Both the position numbers and the translations under genes were made by a program. A DNA stretch of 64,000 nt from Catenibacillus scindens (GTDB lineage: Bacteria; Bacillota; Clostridia; Lachnospirales; Lachnospiraceae). Positions 26,475 through 35,441 of this stretch are shown here, piece by piece. Positions within the stretch are counted from its first letter, which is position 1. Every line of letters starts with the position of its first letter. The DNA is taken from NCBI RefSeq assembly GCF_014202115.1, contig NZ_JACHFW010000009.1, positions 62,001 through 126,000 on the forward strand, in the 5' to 3' direction. The notes beneath the pieces are model-generated. The model was not told where the DNA came from. It saw only the letters and a list, made by a program, of their open reading frames with translations, and made no database searches.

Positions 26475-28424
26475 ATGATACTTTCATGCCAGAACATTTC
26501 AAAAGCTTTTGGCACAGATGAAATTTTAAAAAATATTTCTTTTCATATAGAAGATCACGAGAAAGCAGCCATTGTAGGGATCAACGGGGCCGGAAAATCC
26601 ACCCTCCTCAAAATCATTATGGGGGAGATGGCTCCCGATGAAGGCCAAGTCGTTATTTCCAAAGGAAAAAATCTGGGATATCTCTCTCAGCTTGCCACGG
26701 TCTCTTCGGGAAATACGATTTATGAAGAAGTTATGGAGGCCAAAAAAGATATTATTGACCTTTATCACCGGATGAAGGCCCTTGAACAGGAGATCGCCGC
26801 CACCTCTGGCGATGCCCTTGAACCTCTTTTAAATACTTACTCCCGTCTGACCCATGCCTACGAGGATGCCAACGGCTACGGGCTCAACAGCGAGGTCAGT
26901 GGTGTCCTTATCGGTCTGGGTTTTAAGGAAGATGAATTTGAAAAGAAGGTCGATACCCTCTCCGGAGGCCAGAAAACACGGGTATGTCTTGGCAAATTAC
27001 TCCTCTCTAAACCGGACATTCTGCTTCTGGACGAGCCCACCAACCACCTGGATATGAATTCCATAGCCTGGCTGGAGACCTTCCTCCAAAATTATAAAGG
27101 AGCGGTAATCATTGTTGCCCATGACCGCTATTTTCTTGACAGGATCGTCACCAAAGTGATTGAAATTGAAAATCATAAAGGCCAGGTCTTTTCGGGCAAT
27201 TATACACAGTACGCCGAGAAAAAGGCCCAGCAGCGGGAAATTTTATGGAAAGCCTGGCAAAATCAGCAGCAGGAGATCCGCCATCAGGAGGAGGTCATCG
27301 CCAAACTCAAGTCCTTTAACCGGGAAAAATCTATTAAGCGGGCCGAGAGCCGTGAAAAGATGCTGGCGAAAGTGGAACGCCTGGACAAACCCGTGGAGGA
27401 AAATGCCTCTATGCATCTTGTACTCCACCCCAATGTTATCAGCGGCAACGACGTCCTTGACATTGAGGATCTGTCTAAATCATTTGGCAGCCATCAGCTT
27501 TTTTCCCATGTAGATATCTCCATTAAACGTGGGGAGCGGGTGGCTCTCATCGGCAGCAATGGCACCGGAAAGACTACTATATTAAAGATCATTAATGGTC
27601 TTCTCTCACCAGATACGGGGGATATCCATCTGGGAGCCAAGGTCCATATCGGATATTACGATCAGGAGCATCAGCTTTTGTCCCAGGAAAAGACAATTTT
27701 TGAGGAGATCTCTGATGCCTATCCAACACTTGACAACACCCGCATCCGTACAGTCCTGGCCGCTTTTTTATTTACAGGCGACGATGTTTTTAAACGGATC
27801 AAAGAACTCTCCGGCGGAGAGCGGGGCCGGGTTTCTCTGGCCAAGTTAATGCTGTCCGACGCAAACTTTCTCATCCTGGATGAGCCTACCAACCATCTGG
27901 ATATTGTATCCAAGGAGATCCTTGAAAACGCCCTCCGCAGTTACACCGGAACTCTCCTTTATGTCTCCCACGACCGTTACTTTATTAATAGAACGGCCAC
28001 CCGTATTTTAGAACTTTCCCAGGGAGGCATTAAAAACTATCCGGGAAATTACGATGACTATCTGGAGAAAAAAGACACCCCTGTCATCTCCGGCACCGGC
28101 CAGTCTTTTTTCCAGTCCGTCGAAAGCACCGGGGAAGGGACGGCGGATAACGCCAAAATCTCCAACAGCAAATCCGATTATCAGCAACAAAAAGAGCGGG
28201 CCGCACGCCAGCGAAAAATTCAGAATGATATTGTCAGGACCGAAAAACGGATCGAGGAGATTGAACAGCGCACCGCCCAGCTAGATGAACTTCTGACCCA
28301 GGAAGAAGTTTATACCAATGTGGAACGCCTTATGGAAATTAATAAAGAAAAAGAGGCTCTGGATACAGAACTTACAGCCTTAATGGAAAAATGGGAAGCT
28401 CTTCTCTCCCAGGAAAATAGCTGA
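26475..28424 (+). CDS. ABC-F family ATPase (ribosome-associated, YdiF/Uup-like)
   Basis: A 649-residue soluble protein with two ABC domains and no membrane segment. Domain 1: GINGAGKSTLLK (Walker A), LSGGQKTRVCLGKLLL (signature), LLLDEPTNHLD (Walker B). Domain 2: GSNGTGKTTILKI, LSGGERGRVSLAKLML, LILDEPTNHLD. A charged linker rich in Lys, Arg and Gln joins them, and a coiled coil of about 75 residues ends the protein. ABC-F proteins act on the ribosome E site; whether this one is a housekeeping factor or gives antibiotic resistance cannot be told from the sequence. Just 25 bases before the debranching enzyme gene. Confidence 0.93.
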   Translation: MILSCQNISKAFGTDEILKNISFHIEDHEKAAIVGINGAGKSTLLKIIMGEMAPDEGQVVISKGKNLGYLSQLATVSSGNTIYEEVMEAKKDIIDLYHRMKALEQEIAATSGDALEPLLNTYSRLTHAYEDANGYGLNSEVSGVLIGLGFKEDEFEKKVDTLSGGQKTRVCLGKLLLSKPDILLLDEPTNHLDMNSIAWLETFLQNYKGAVIIVAHDRYFLDRIVTKVIEIENHKGQVFSGNYTQYAEKKAQQREILWKAWQNQQQEIRHQEEVIAKLKSFNREKSIKRAESREKMLAKVERLDKPVEENASMHLVLHPNVISGNDVLDIEDLSKSFGSHQLFSHVDISIKRGERVALIGSNGTGKTTILKIINGLLSPDTGDIHLGAKVHIGYYDQEHQLLSQEKTIFEEISDAYPTLDNTRIRTVLAAFLFTGDDVFKRIKELSGGERGRVSLAKLMLSDANFLILDEPTNHLDIVSKEILENALRSYTGTLLYVSHDRYFINRTATRILELSQGGIKNYPGNYDDYLEKKDTPVISGTGQSFFQSVESTGEGTADNAKISNSKSDYQQQKERAARQRKIQNDIVRTEKRIEEIEQRTAQLDELLTQEEVYTNVERLMEINKEKEALDTELTALMEKWEALLSQENS

Positions 28425-28449
28425 ATGAGCAGCAAAGGAGGATTTGAAT

Positions 28450-30549
28450 ATGGCCGATGAAAATAATAATGTATCACTGCCGGAATTTCCTGCCACAGGT
28501 AAAATCGGCGATTTTTATATCCGTCCCGGTCTCTTCCGCCTAAAAGGGGCCAATATTGTTCCCGGCGGCGTCAGCTTTACCATATGCTCCAACAAAGCTA
28601 CCCGCTGTGAACTCTGTCTTTTTCACCGCCGGGAACAGATCCCCTTTGCTGTACTCCCATTTCCGGAATACTGTCGTATTGGCGATACCTTCTCCATGAT
28701 CGTTTTTCATCTGGATATTGAGGAGATCGAGTACGCTTACCGTCTTGACGGTCCCTATGACCCGGACAAAGGACTCCTTTTCGACCCCTCCAGGTTTATT
28801 TTGGACCCTTACGCCAGGGCCGTCACCGGGCAGAGCGTGTGGGGACAGAAACAGCCTGAGACCGCCGCTTATCACGGGCGTATTGTCCAGGATGATTTTG
28901 ACTGGGGAAGTTTTCATGACCGTCATCTCGCCTTCTCAGATATGGTCATCTACGAACTTCATGTCCGCAATTTTACTATGAGTCCTTCCTCAGGAGTGAC
29001 TAACCGGGGCACCTTTGCCGGGCTTTTGGAGAAGCTCCCCTACCTTCTGGAACTGGGAGTAAATACGGTGGAACTTATGCCGGTCTTTGAGTTTGACGAG
29101 GTTGCCGAGGAACGTACCTATGACGGACATGCACTCTTAAATTGCTGGGGATATAATACAGTGTGTTACTTTGCCCCAAACACCAGTTACACAGCCGCGA
29201 CAGAGTTTAACAGGGAAGGCACTGAGCTGAAACACCTCATCCGTACCTTAAACAGCTACGGCATTGACGTAATCCTGGACGTTGTGTTTAACCACACCGC
29301 CGAGGGCAATGAACAAGGGCCCTTTTTCTCCTTTAAAGGACTTGACAATAACATCTATTATATGCTCACCCCCGACGGCAAATATTACAATTTTTCCGGC
29401 GTTGGAAACACTTTAAACTGCAACCACCCTGTTGTACGGGAATTTATTTTAGACTGTTTAAGATATTGGGTTGTTGAGTACCGTATTGACGGATTCCGTT
29501 TTGACCTGGCATCTATTTTGGGGAGGGATGAAAACGGCGCTCCCCTATCCCGCCCGCCCCTTCTGGAAAGCCTTGCCTATGATCCCATACTCAGCCATGT
29601 CAAGCTCATCGCCGAGGCATGGGACGCCGGCGGGCTCTATCAGGTGGGCTCCTTTCCATCCTGGAACCGCTGGGCCGAGTGGAACGGGAAATACAGAGAT
29701 GACCTGCGCCGGTTTCTCAAGGGCGATGCCGGCTTCGCCGCCGCGGCAGTCAACCGGATCTGCGGTTCCCCGGATCTTTATCCCCCCAGCATGCGCCAGA
29801 ATGCCTCGGTAAATTTTATTACCTGCCATGACGGTTTTACCCTTTACGACCTGTACGCTTACAATGAAAAACACAATGAGGCCAACGGCTGGAACAACAC
29901 TGACGGTGCCAACGACAACAACAGTTGGAACTGCGGCGAAGAAGGGGACTCCCTAGATCCAGAGGTGAACGCCCTGCGGCGGCGGATGCAGCTTAACGCT
30001 TTCACTGTTCTTCTGTGCAGCCGGGGCGCTGTCATGTTCCCTGCCGGTGATGAATTTGGAAATACCCAGTTTGGAAACAATAATCCGTACTGTCAGGATA
30101 ATGAAATTTCCTGGCTGGACTGGACCCTTCTTGAAAAAAACCAAAGCCTTTTCCATTTTGTCCGAAAGCTGATCCGTTTTCGCAGCGCTCATCCCGTCCT
30201 TCGCGGCAGGACTGCTCCGGCTCAATGTGGATGGCCGGATATTTCCTACCACCACGGCACTGCCTGGAATGAGGCCGCCGATGACAATGCCCGTCAAATC
30301 GGCCTTTTATTCTGCGGGCGGCAGGAAGATCCGGATGTTCGGGACGATTTTATCTTTCTCGCCGTCAACGCTCACTGGGAGCCTCACCGCCAGGACCTTC
30401 CCTTCCTTCCATCCGGCTATCAGTGGCGATTGTTTATTCACACAGCCAACGAAGACGCCTTTGGCCCGGAAGCTTCTTTTGACGGAAATTCCATGACCGT
30501 CGGTCCCCGAAGCTGTGCCATACTCATCGGCGTCAAGACTGATTTTTAA
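28450..30549 (+). CDS. glgX: Glycogen debranching enzyme (GlgX/isoamylase, GH13)
   Basis: A 699-residue enzyme with an N-terminal CBM48-type domain and a GH13 barrel: DVVFNHTAEG (region I), GFRFDLAS with the nucleophile Asp (region II), LIAEAWDAGG with the acid Glu (region III) and FITCHDGFTLYDLYAYNEKHN (region IV). It should cut alpha-1,6 branches of glycogen or related glucan in the cytoplasm; no signal peptide. The ATG at 28450 is preferred because AGGAGG ends eight bases upstream, while the TTG at 28444 would be only two bases from it. Probably cotranscribed with the ABC-F gene. Confidence 0.93.
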   Translation: MADENNNVSLPEFPATGKIGDFYIRPGLFRLKGANIVPGGVSFTICSNKATRCELCLFHRREQIPFAVLPFPEYCRIGDTFSMIVFHLDIEEIEYAYRLDGPYDPDKGLLFDPSRFILDPYARAVTGQSVWGQKQPETAAYHGRIVQDDFDWGSFHDRHLAFSDMVIYELHVRNFTMSPSSGVTNRGTFAGLLEKLPYLLELGVNTVELMPVFEFDEVAEERTYDGHALLNCWGYNTVCYFAPNTSYTAATEFNREGTELKHLIRTLNSYGIDVILDVVFNHTAEGNEQGPFFSFKGLDNNIYYMLTPDGKYYNFSGVGNTLNCNHPVVREFILDCLRYWVVEYRIDGFRFDLASILGRDENGAPLSRPPLLESLAYDPILSHVKLIAEAWDAGGLYQVGSFPSWNRWAEWNGKYRDDLRRFLKGDAGFAAAAVNRICGSPDLYPPSMRQNASVNFITCHDGFTLYDLYAYNEKHNEANGWNNTDGANDNNSWNCGEEGDSLDPEVNALRRRMQLNAFTVLLCSRGAVMFPAGDEFGNTQFGNNNPYCQDNEISWLDWTLLEKNQSLFHFVRKLIRFRSAHPVLRGRTAPAQCGWPDISYHHGTAWNEAADDNARQIGLLFCGRQEDPDVRDDFIFLAVNAHWEPHRQDLPFLPSGYQWRLFIHTANEDAFGPEASFDGNSMTVGPRSCAILIGVKTDF

Positions 30550-30562
30550 TAGTAAAAAACAT

Positions 30563-30591
30563 TTGAAATTTCTCTATCTGTAACGTATAAT
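30563..30591 (+). promoter_or_regulatory. Promoter of the TetR-type gene
   Basis: TTGAAA (30563-30568), 17 bases, TATAAT (30586-30591), 52 bases before the start codon. Confidence 0.7.
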
Positions 30592-30643
30592 ACTATATCA
30601 GGAATTCATTTGACTTATTTAAGATACAATCCGGAGGTGACCT

Positions 30644-31174
30644 ATGGCTGATTCAAATATTACAAAGCATGCCCTTGCTCAGGCTTTAAAAGAGCTTCTT
30701 CGGGACCGCTCCCTGGAAAAGATCAGCGTGGGAAGCATCTGTGAAGCCTGCGGCATGAATCGTAAAAGTTTTTACTATCATTTTAAGGATAAATATGATC
30801 TGGTCAATTGGATCTATTATACAGAATTTATTGACCGCATGAAGACTAAGACTTATACCGCCAGTTGGGATGTTATCGACGATTTGTGTGAATATTTATT
30901 TGACAATAAAGAATTTTACCAGAAAACCCTTCAGATGGAAGGACAGAACTCCTTTTCCGATTACCTGAGGGATATTCTCATCGCGTTTTTTATGGAAGAT
31001 CTTGAGGAAGCATTTTCCAAAGAATCTTCTGTACGGCCTTTCGCCGAATTTTATGCCGACGCGATCATCTGTGCCCTGAAAAAATGGCTGGTGCAGAGAG
31101 ACTGCATCAGCCCATTGGAATTTTCTTCTTTTATAAAAAAATGTATTTCAGGTATTGCCGACCATCTGTTGTAG
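30644..31174 (+). CDS. TetR/AcrR family transcriptional regulator
   Basis: A 176-residue regulator. The N-terminal helix-turn-helix runs through KHALAQALKELLRDRSLEKISVGSICEACGMNRKSFYYHFKDKYDLVNWIY; the C-terminal part resembles the DhaS-like branch (TetR_C_8 type). GGAGGTGA precedes the ATG. It ends 14 bases from the convergent pseudo-radical SAM gene, so a link to that pair is possible but it does not share a promoter with it. Ligand and targets unknown. Confidence 0.9.
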   Translation: MADSNITKHALAQALKELLRDRSLEKISVGSICEACGMNRKSFYYHFKDKYDLVNWIYYTEFIDRMKTKTYTASWDVIDDLCEYLFDNKEFYQKTLQMEGQNSFSDYLRDILIAFFMEDLEEAFSKESSVRPFAEFYADAIICALKKWLVQRDCISPLEFSSFIKKCISGIADHLL

Positions 31175-31188
31175 CCGCCTGAGACATA

Positions 31189-32202
31189 TTAACAATCTGA
31201 AACAGATTTTAATATGTCTTCCAGGCGGTTTTCAAAAATATTGTATGTCTTCTGCCGGTGCGCACAGCCATTCATGTAAAGCGTACCTTCGCAGTCAAAG
31301 CTGACTGCGCAGCCATGAGCGGACACCATTGAGTCAATGGTAAGAACATCTTGAAGGACGTCCATAATGATCAACGGATACTTTTGCGATTTCCGAACAT
31401 CCACCACATGTCGGTAGACCTGCATTTGGGTTTTCTCACTGCATGACCCGTCAGATAAAACAAAAGCAAACTGCGGGTGTGCGTACAAGATCTCCGGTAT
31501 CCACTGCCCTTTTAAAAGTTTCTGGCTGTCATTCTCGCTGTAACGGGTATAGATGCCGTAGAGAAGCTTCTCATCCCGCATAATTCTGCAATTTTCTTCA
31601 GTCATATCATTATCATGCACAACCGGCATGACGTTTTTACAGTCCCTTAACCTTTGAGCAATATCAACGGAAAGCTGCTGATCTTTCAGGAACAGGACAA
31701 AAGCACTCTTGGGATGTCCGCCAAAAAGCGGAAGAATATGAGAAATATCTTTGTCTTTGTAAAAGATCAGGTAGGTATAGATTCCCAAAGTCTCTCCCTG
31801 ATCTACAATATCATCATATATCCGAGATTGGGACAAAAGGCGCCGGCCGGAAATATGAAGGGAGACGGCCCAAGGTATATTATAGCCTTCCCGCTTTTCA
31901 ATTTCCCGCATTTTTTTAACGCCTTTTGTGCAGCCATTATAACCAATATTCATTCCAAAGGTCAGGAGCATATTCTGATCCACATGAGAGAGTATATCTT
32001 CCAATCCGTCATAATAGGCGCTGTTCTCCTGCTGGAGCATGGTCTGAGCCATGTCAAGGAAATGATTTTTAGAATCGCCCTTTGAGCAACGCACGCCCCA
32101 GTCCACAAGATTGCGCACCGCCCGGCGGGGTGATGACGCCATATCCGCCATCACCCTTTTTACCATCCCCTCAATTAGTACCCGGTTTATATCCCCTTGC
32201 AT
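31189..32202 (-). CDS. Radical SAM-like protein lacking the iron-sulfur cysteines (pseudoenzyme)
   Basis: A 337-residue protein that parallels the radical SAM enzyme encoded just upstream. Shared landmarks in order: EKREGYNIPWAVSLHISG against EKEGCNVPWAILLDPTSA; IYDDIVDQGETLGIYTYLIFYKDKD against LDSIVTQGKALGTYMYIFTGGEP; and near the C-terminus CEGTLYMNGC...LEDILKS against RGDVEPCVF...LLDALKS. The CxxxCxxC loop and the GGEP motif are missing, so it cannot bind a normal SAM cluster. The frame is open throughout, which argues against decay. It starts 28 bases after the enzyme gene and is probably its partner. Function unknown. Confidence 0.75.
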   Translation of the reverse strand: MQGDINRVLIEGMVKRVMADMASSPRRAVRNLVDWGVRCSKGDSKNHFLDMAQTMLQQENSAYYDGLEDILSHVDQNMLLTFGMNIGYNGCTKGVKKMREIEKREGYNIPWAVSLHISGRRLLSQSRIYDDIVDQGETLGIYTYLIFYKDKDISHILPLFGGHPKSAFVLFLKDQQLSVDIAQRLRDCKNVMPVVHDNDMTEENCRIMRDEKLLYGIYTRYSENDSQKLLKGQWIPEILYAHPQFAFVLSDGSCSEKTQMQVYRHVVDVRKSQKYPLIIMDVLQDVLTIDSMVSAHGCAVSFDCEGTLYMNGCAHRQKTYNIFENRLEDILKSVSDC

Positions 32203-32230
32203 CCGTATACCCCTTCTTAACCTTTAATGA

Positions 32231-33592
32231 TCAGTCTTTTTTAGCTTCTAACGTTTTCTCCCAGATCTGCTCTGCTTCTGGTTTCCAGTTTTGCGCATAA
32301 GGAACACATCTGTCGCAGAGAGTATCAACGTCTTCCGGAGATTCATAATCTGTGGACTTAGCGTTGCTATCTTTAACCATTGCTCTTAACTTCTCTGGAT
32401 TCTCAAGCATCGGGCAAGGACGGAGCATATTATCATTAAACGGCTGTCCGTCATGATATGCCATAAAGAGCGGGCTCTTTAACGCATCAAGCAGTGAAGA
32501 CTCACGGATATTTGTGTTGGAGTAGTGAATAAATACACACGGTTCCACGTCACCTCTGGCGTTAATGTGGAGGTAACGGCGGCCGCCGGCGATACATCCG
32601 CCAACATACTCGGCATCATTCTGGAAATCCATGGAAAAGATGGCTTTTGTCCCTCTGAACTCACGGATGCGCTGATATACCTCCGCTCTCTGATCCGGTT
32701 TCGGAAGAAGATCTGTAGCCGCGCCATTGCCTACCGGCATATAGTGGAAGAACCAGATAAACAGAGCGCCGGCGTCAATGATCATATCGAAGAACTCCTC
32801 GCTGGTGAGATCCTTATAATTCTGGCTTGTGTAGCATGCGGAAATACCAAAAGGCAGTTTATGCTCTTTGAGCAGTCTCATGGCATTTCTTACTTTATCG
32901 TAAACACCGTTTCCACGGCGTCCGTCATTGGCAGTCTCAAAACCTTCCAGGCTGATTGCCGGAACAAAGTTTTTCACACGAAGCATTTCTTTGCAGAACT
33001 CTTCGTCAATAAGTGTACCGTTTGTAAAGCTCAAGAACTCACAATCAGAATGTTTTTCGCAAAGGGCGATAATGTCTTTCTTTCTTACAAGAGGCTCGCC
33101 GCCAGTGAAAATATACATATATGTACCTAATGCTTTACCCTGAGTAACAATGGAATCCAGCTCCTCAAAACTTAAATTCAGACGGTTGCCATACTCAGCG
33201 GCCCAACATCCTGTGCAATGAAGGTTACATGCGGAAGTAGGATCGAGGAGAATCGCCCATGGCACATTACATCCTTCTTTTTCCATAATCTCTTCCTGAA
33301 CAGCACTTCCTGAAAGGCTGGCGTTAACAATGAAGTTTTTAAAGAAGGCATTCCGTACACCTGGATCCAGTTCCCAAACTCTGAGCATTAACTGATACCA
33401 GTTTCCTTTTTCCTCAATAACATTTCGGAATGCGTTTCTCTGAGACACATACCATCCGTCCGGAACAACCTTATCTACAAGGTTCATAACTTTAGGAATG
33501 TTTGTCTCAGGATCTTTATCCAGATACTGCAGCGCTTTTGTCAGCGCAACACCAATTGCGGCATTTTTGGCTTTTTCTACCAGACTGCTCAT
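32231..33592 (-). CDS. Radical SAM enzyme with cysteine-rich C-terminal domain
   Basis: A 453-residue enzyme. After about 115 residues of helical N-terminal region it has PTSACNLHCTGCWAAEYG, the CxxxCxxC site for the SAM-cleaving 4Fe-4S cluster, then FTGGEPLVRK and the barrel strands. The C-terminal third holds more cysteines (GGCIAGGRRYLHINARGDVEPC, LRPCPML, LCDRCVPY), suggesting an auxiliary cluster of SPASM type. No peptide-maturation partner is nearby, and the substrate cannot be read from the sequence. Lipid modification, as by membrane-spanning lipid synthases, is one idea only. First gene of a two-gene operon with the pseudoenzyme. Confidence 0.88.
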   Translation of the reverse strand: MSSLVEKAKNAAIGVALTKALQYLDKDPETNIPKVMNLVDKVVPDGWYVSQRNAFRNVIEEKGNWYQLMLRVWELDPGVRNAFFKNFIVNASLSGSAVQEEIMEKEGCNVPWAILLDPTSACNLHCTGCWAAEYGNRLNLSFEELDSIVTQGKALGTYMYIFTGGEPLVRKKDIIALCEKHSDCEFLSFTNGTLIDEEFCKEMLRVKNFVPAISLEGFETANDGRRGNGVYDKVRNAMRLLKEHKLPFGISACYTSQNYKDLTSEEFFDMIIDAGALFIWFFHYMPVGNGAATDLLPKPDQRAEVYQRIREFRGTKAIFSMDFQNDAEYVGGCIAGGRRYLHINARGDVEPCVFIHYSNTNIRESSLLDALKSPLFMAYHDGQPFNDNMLRPCPMLENPEKLRAMVKDSNAKSTDYESPEDVDTLCDRCVPYAQNWKPEAEQIWEKTLEAKKD

Positions 33593-33667
33593 ACTTAATC
33601 TCTCCTTTTAATTAGCTATCTTTTGTAACCATGTCTTATGATAAATCTCAACTTCAAAAAAGTCATG

Positions 33668-33701
33668 GGACATTTTGGAAAAACTGTCCAAAAATCGGAC
33701 A
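33668..33701. promoter_or_regulatory. Inverted GGACA/TGTCC sites upstream of the radical SAM operon
   Basis: GGACA (33668-33672), TGTCC (33685-33689) and GGACA (33697-33701) lie 76-109 bases before the radical SAM start codon. The alternating half-sites look like a regulator binding region, possibly for the nearby TetR protein. Confidence 0.35.
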
Positions 33702-33756
33702 AGAGAAAAAATCTGGGCAATAATCGGATAAACAACGCTCTTACAGGCGTATTTCA

Positions 33757-33802
33757 CAAAAACAGACGCCTGCAAGGTACACTCCCTCACAGACGTCTGT
33801 GA
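33757..33802 (-). terminator. Probable terminator after the foldase-like gene
   Basis: On the minus strand ACAGACG (33794-33800) can pair with CGTCTGT (33762-33768) followed by TTTTG; the first arm is itself part of a 16-base palindrome (33787-33802), allowing alternative folds. Confidence 0.6.
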
Positions 33803-33824
33803 CTTTTATACAACAGTAAATATT

Positions 33825-35144
33825 TTATTCACTTTCAACCAAGGTCTCGGTCTCTTCCGTCTCGGAAGCGCTGCTGTCCACGGTCTGATTCTGAGTATCT
33901 GAAGTTTCTTTGCTGTCTGCAGTCTCCTCAGTATCTGCGGTGTCACTTGTATCCGTCTCATCATTGATATAGAGATAATTCAGATGATGTCCGTCATCAA
34001 TCACTTCATAATCTCCCAGAAGTCCGTTGATATATTCAGTAACCCGCTCAGTCGCCAAAGTTCCGGCGATATCTGAGGAATCTGTCTCCAGATCATATGG
34101 AGTTTTGCTGTCAAAAACAACGATAAAGCAGGCGTCATTACTCTCATCCCGGTAAACCATAATATCGTTTGCCTGACGGCTATCATCAGAGAGCCAATCA
34201 AAATAATTGGAGCTGATCGTCGCGGATGTTCCTCCGGTAACTACTGTAGGATCACTCTCATTCTCAGGATCGTAGCTGTCCTTGGCGCTTTCCCTGGCAT
34301 ACTCATAACAAAGTTCCCGCCAGTCCTCGCCGTCACTGAAACGGTCGGCCATCTCGTTGGCCCGCTCCTCCACTTCGTCCAGAGCCGCTTCTCTTTCTTC
34401 ATCTGTAGCGTCATCTTCTACATCCGCCGGCATGGAATAGAGACGGTAATCAATAGTATCATAGCTTTCCGGATCAGCCTCATAAGCCTCCTGCACTTCT
34501 TCATCTGTGGCCGCGTTATCTTCAATGAGCTGATTGTAATAAGCCTCATAGGTGAGATATTCTTTTACGAAAGGCTCTATACGCTTCTCAGTAGCAAATT
34601 CTCCAAAAGCATGCTCATAGTAATAACTTGCACTTACGCCCTGGCTGCTGATGGTTGAATCAATAGCACTCATATAAGTATCATAGTCGCTGGTCACATC
34701 ATATTCAAATCCCTGAGCCGCCGCATCGTCATTTAACGCTTTTACCGTCTGGATGGCAGATACGGCATTCTGAGTAAAATAATCCGCCCAGGTCATATTG
34801 CTGTCATAAATATATGCCTGCTCGTCCAGAGGGGAGGATGTATCCAGGCCCATAAAGAGCAGTGAGTCTGAGTTCTGGGAAAGGAAATTATTAGTGATGG
34901 TATTATAATAATAGTCAAATTCCACCTTTGTAACTTCGTGATCTCCCACCTTTATATAAGTTCTGTCCAATGCATTGTAGCGCTTAACAAAATAGACACA
35001 CACGACCACAACAGCGAACACAACGATCACGCCAACAATAAACCAGAATGTCCAGTCTTTTTTCTGTTCAGTGCCTTTCTTCCGGTTTCCGGATGCTCCC
35101 GCACCGAATACGGAGCTGTGATTTGCCTTACTACTTGTTCCCAT
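33825..35144 (-). CDS. Membrane-anchored extracytoplasmic foldase-like protein (SurA/PrsA-type)
   Basis: A 439-residue protein: short cytoplasmic head, one membrane segment (about residues 31-50, FWFIVGVIVVFAVVVVCVYF), then a soluble exported domain. VGDHEVTKVEFDYYYNTITNNFL and ATDEEVQEAYEADPESYDTIDYRLYSM look like the N-terminal chaperone and peptidyl-prolyl isomerase-linked segments of SurA/PrsA/trigger-like foldases, but a complete parvulin domain is not obvious. The last 55 residues are almost only Asp, Glu, Ser and Thr. A good ribosome site is 23 bases from the ATG (see 35154-35173). Confidence 0.7.
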   Translation of the reverse strand: MGTSSKANHSSVFGAGASGNRKKGTEQKKDWTFWFIVGVIVVFAVVVVCVYFVKRYNALDRTYIKVGDHEVTKVEFDYYYNTITNNFLSQNSDSLLFMGLDTSSPLDEQAYIYDSNMTWADYFTQNAVSAIQTVKALNDDAAAQGFEYDVTSDYDTYMSAIDSTISSQGVSASYYYEHAFGEFATEKRIEPFVKEYLTYEAYYNQLIEDNAATDEEVQEAYEADPESYDTIDYRLYSMPADVEDDATDEEREAALDEVEERANEMADRFSDGEDWRELCYEYARESAKDSYDPENESDPTVVTGGTSATISSNYFDWLSDDSRQANDIMVYRDESNDACFIVVFDSKTPYDLETDSSDIAGTLATERVTEYINGLLGDYEVIDDGHHLNYLYINDETDTSDTADTEETADSKETSDTQNQTVDSSASETEETETLVESE

Positions 35145-35153
35145 AATATTATG

Positions 35154-35173
35154 CGGCTTATGCCACGCCTCCT
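35154..35173 (-). promoter_or_regulatory. Ribosome site bridged by a hairpin
   Basis: AGGAGG (35168-35173) is 23 bases from the ATG at 35144, too far for normal use. Between them GTGGC-ATAA-GCCGC (35154-35167) can fold into a five-pair stem; folding it reduces the effective distance to nine bases. Confidence 0.5.
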
Positions 35174-35258
35174 TTATATTTTATCATTTTGCATTTTCTT
35201 ATCATACCATGAATCCGGCAATTTTTAAAGACATTTCACCATTTTTTCAAAAAAGGGC

Positions 35259-35433
35259 GTAACTATTCAGCCATGCGGCTGGTTTAATAAAAATACGGCG
35301 CAAGTTTACTTGCAGAGGATTTTTTTATTAAACCAGACATATGGCGTTTAGCCATAATCGAGGATTCAGCCGCGCAAGCGGCGGTAAAGCAGCGTTAGCT
35401 GCGGGAATCCGAGAGGCATGGCTGAATAGTTAC
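35259..35433. mobile_element. MITE-like inverted-repeat element
   Basis: 175 bases bounded by perfect 18-base inverted repeats GTAACTATTCAGCCATGC (35259-35276) and its complement (35416-35433). Inside is a second perfect 15-base-pair stem (35279-35293 with 35322-35336). No coding capacity and no clear target duplication. It occupies most of the gap between the foldase gene and tyrS, and its inner hairpin with T-run could terminate tyrS transcripts. Confidence 0.65.
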
Positions 35434-35441
35434 AAAGGCCA

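Noticed and set aside
30644-31174. TetR protein as direct repressor of the pseudo-radical SAM gene from a shared promoter
   Set aside because: The two genes converge at their 3' ends, so they do not share a promoter; only a distant operator remains possible.
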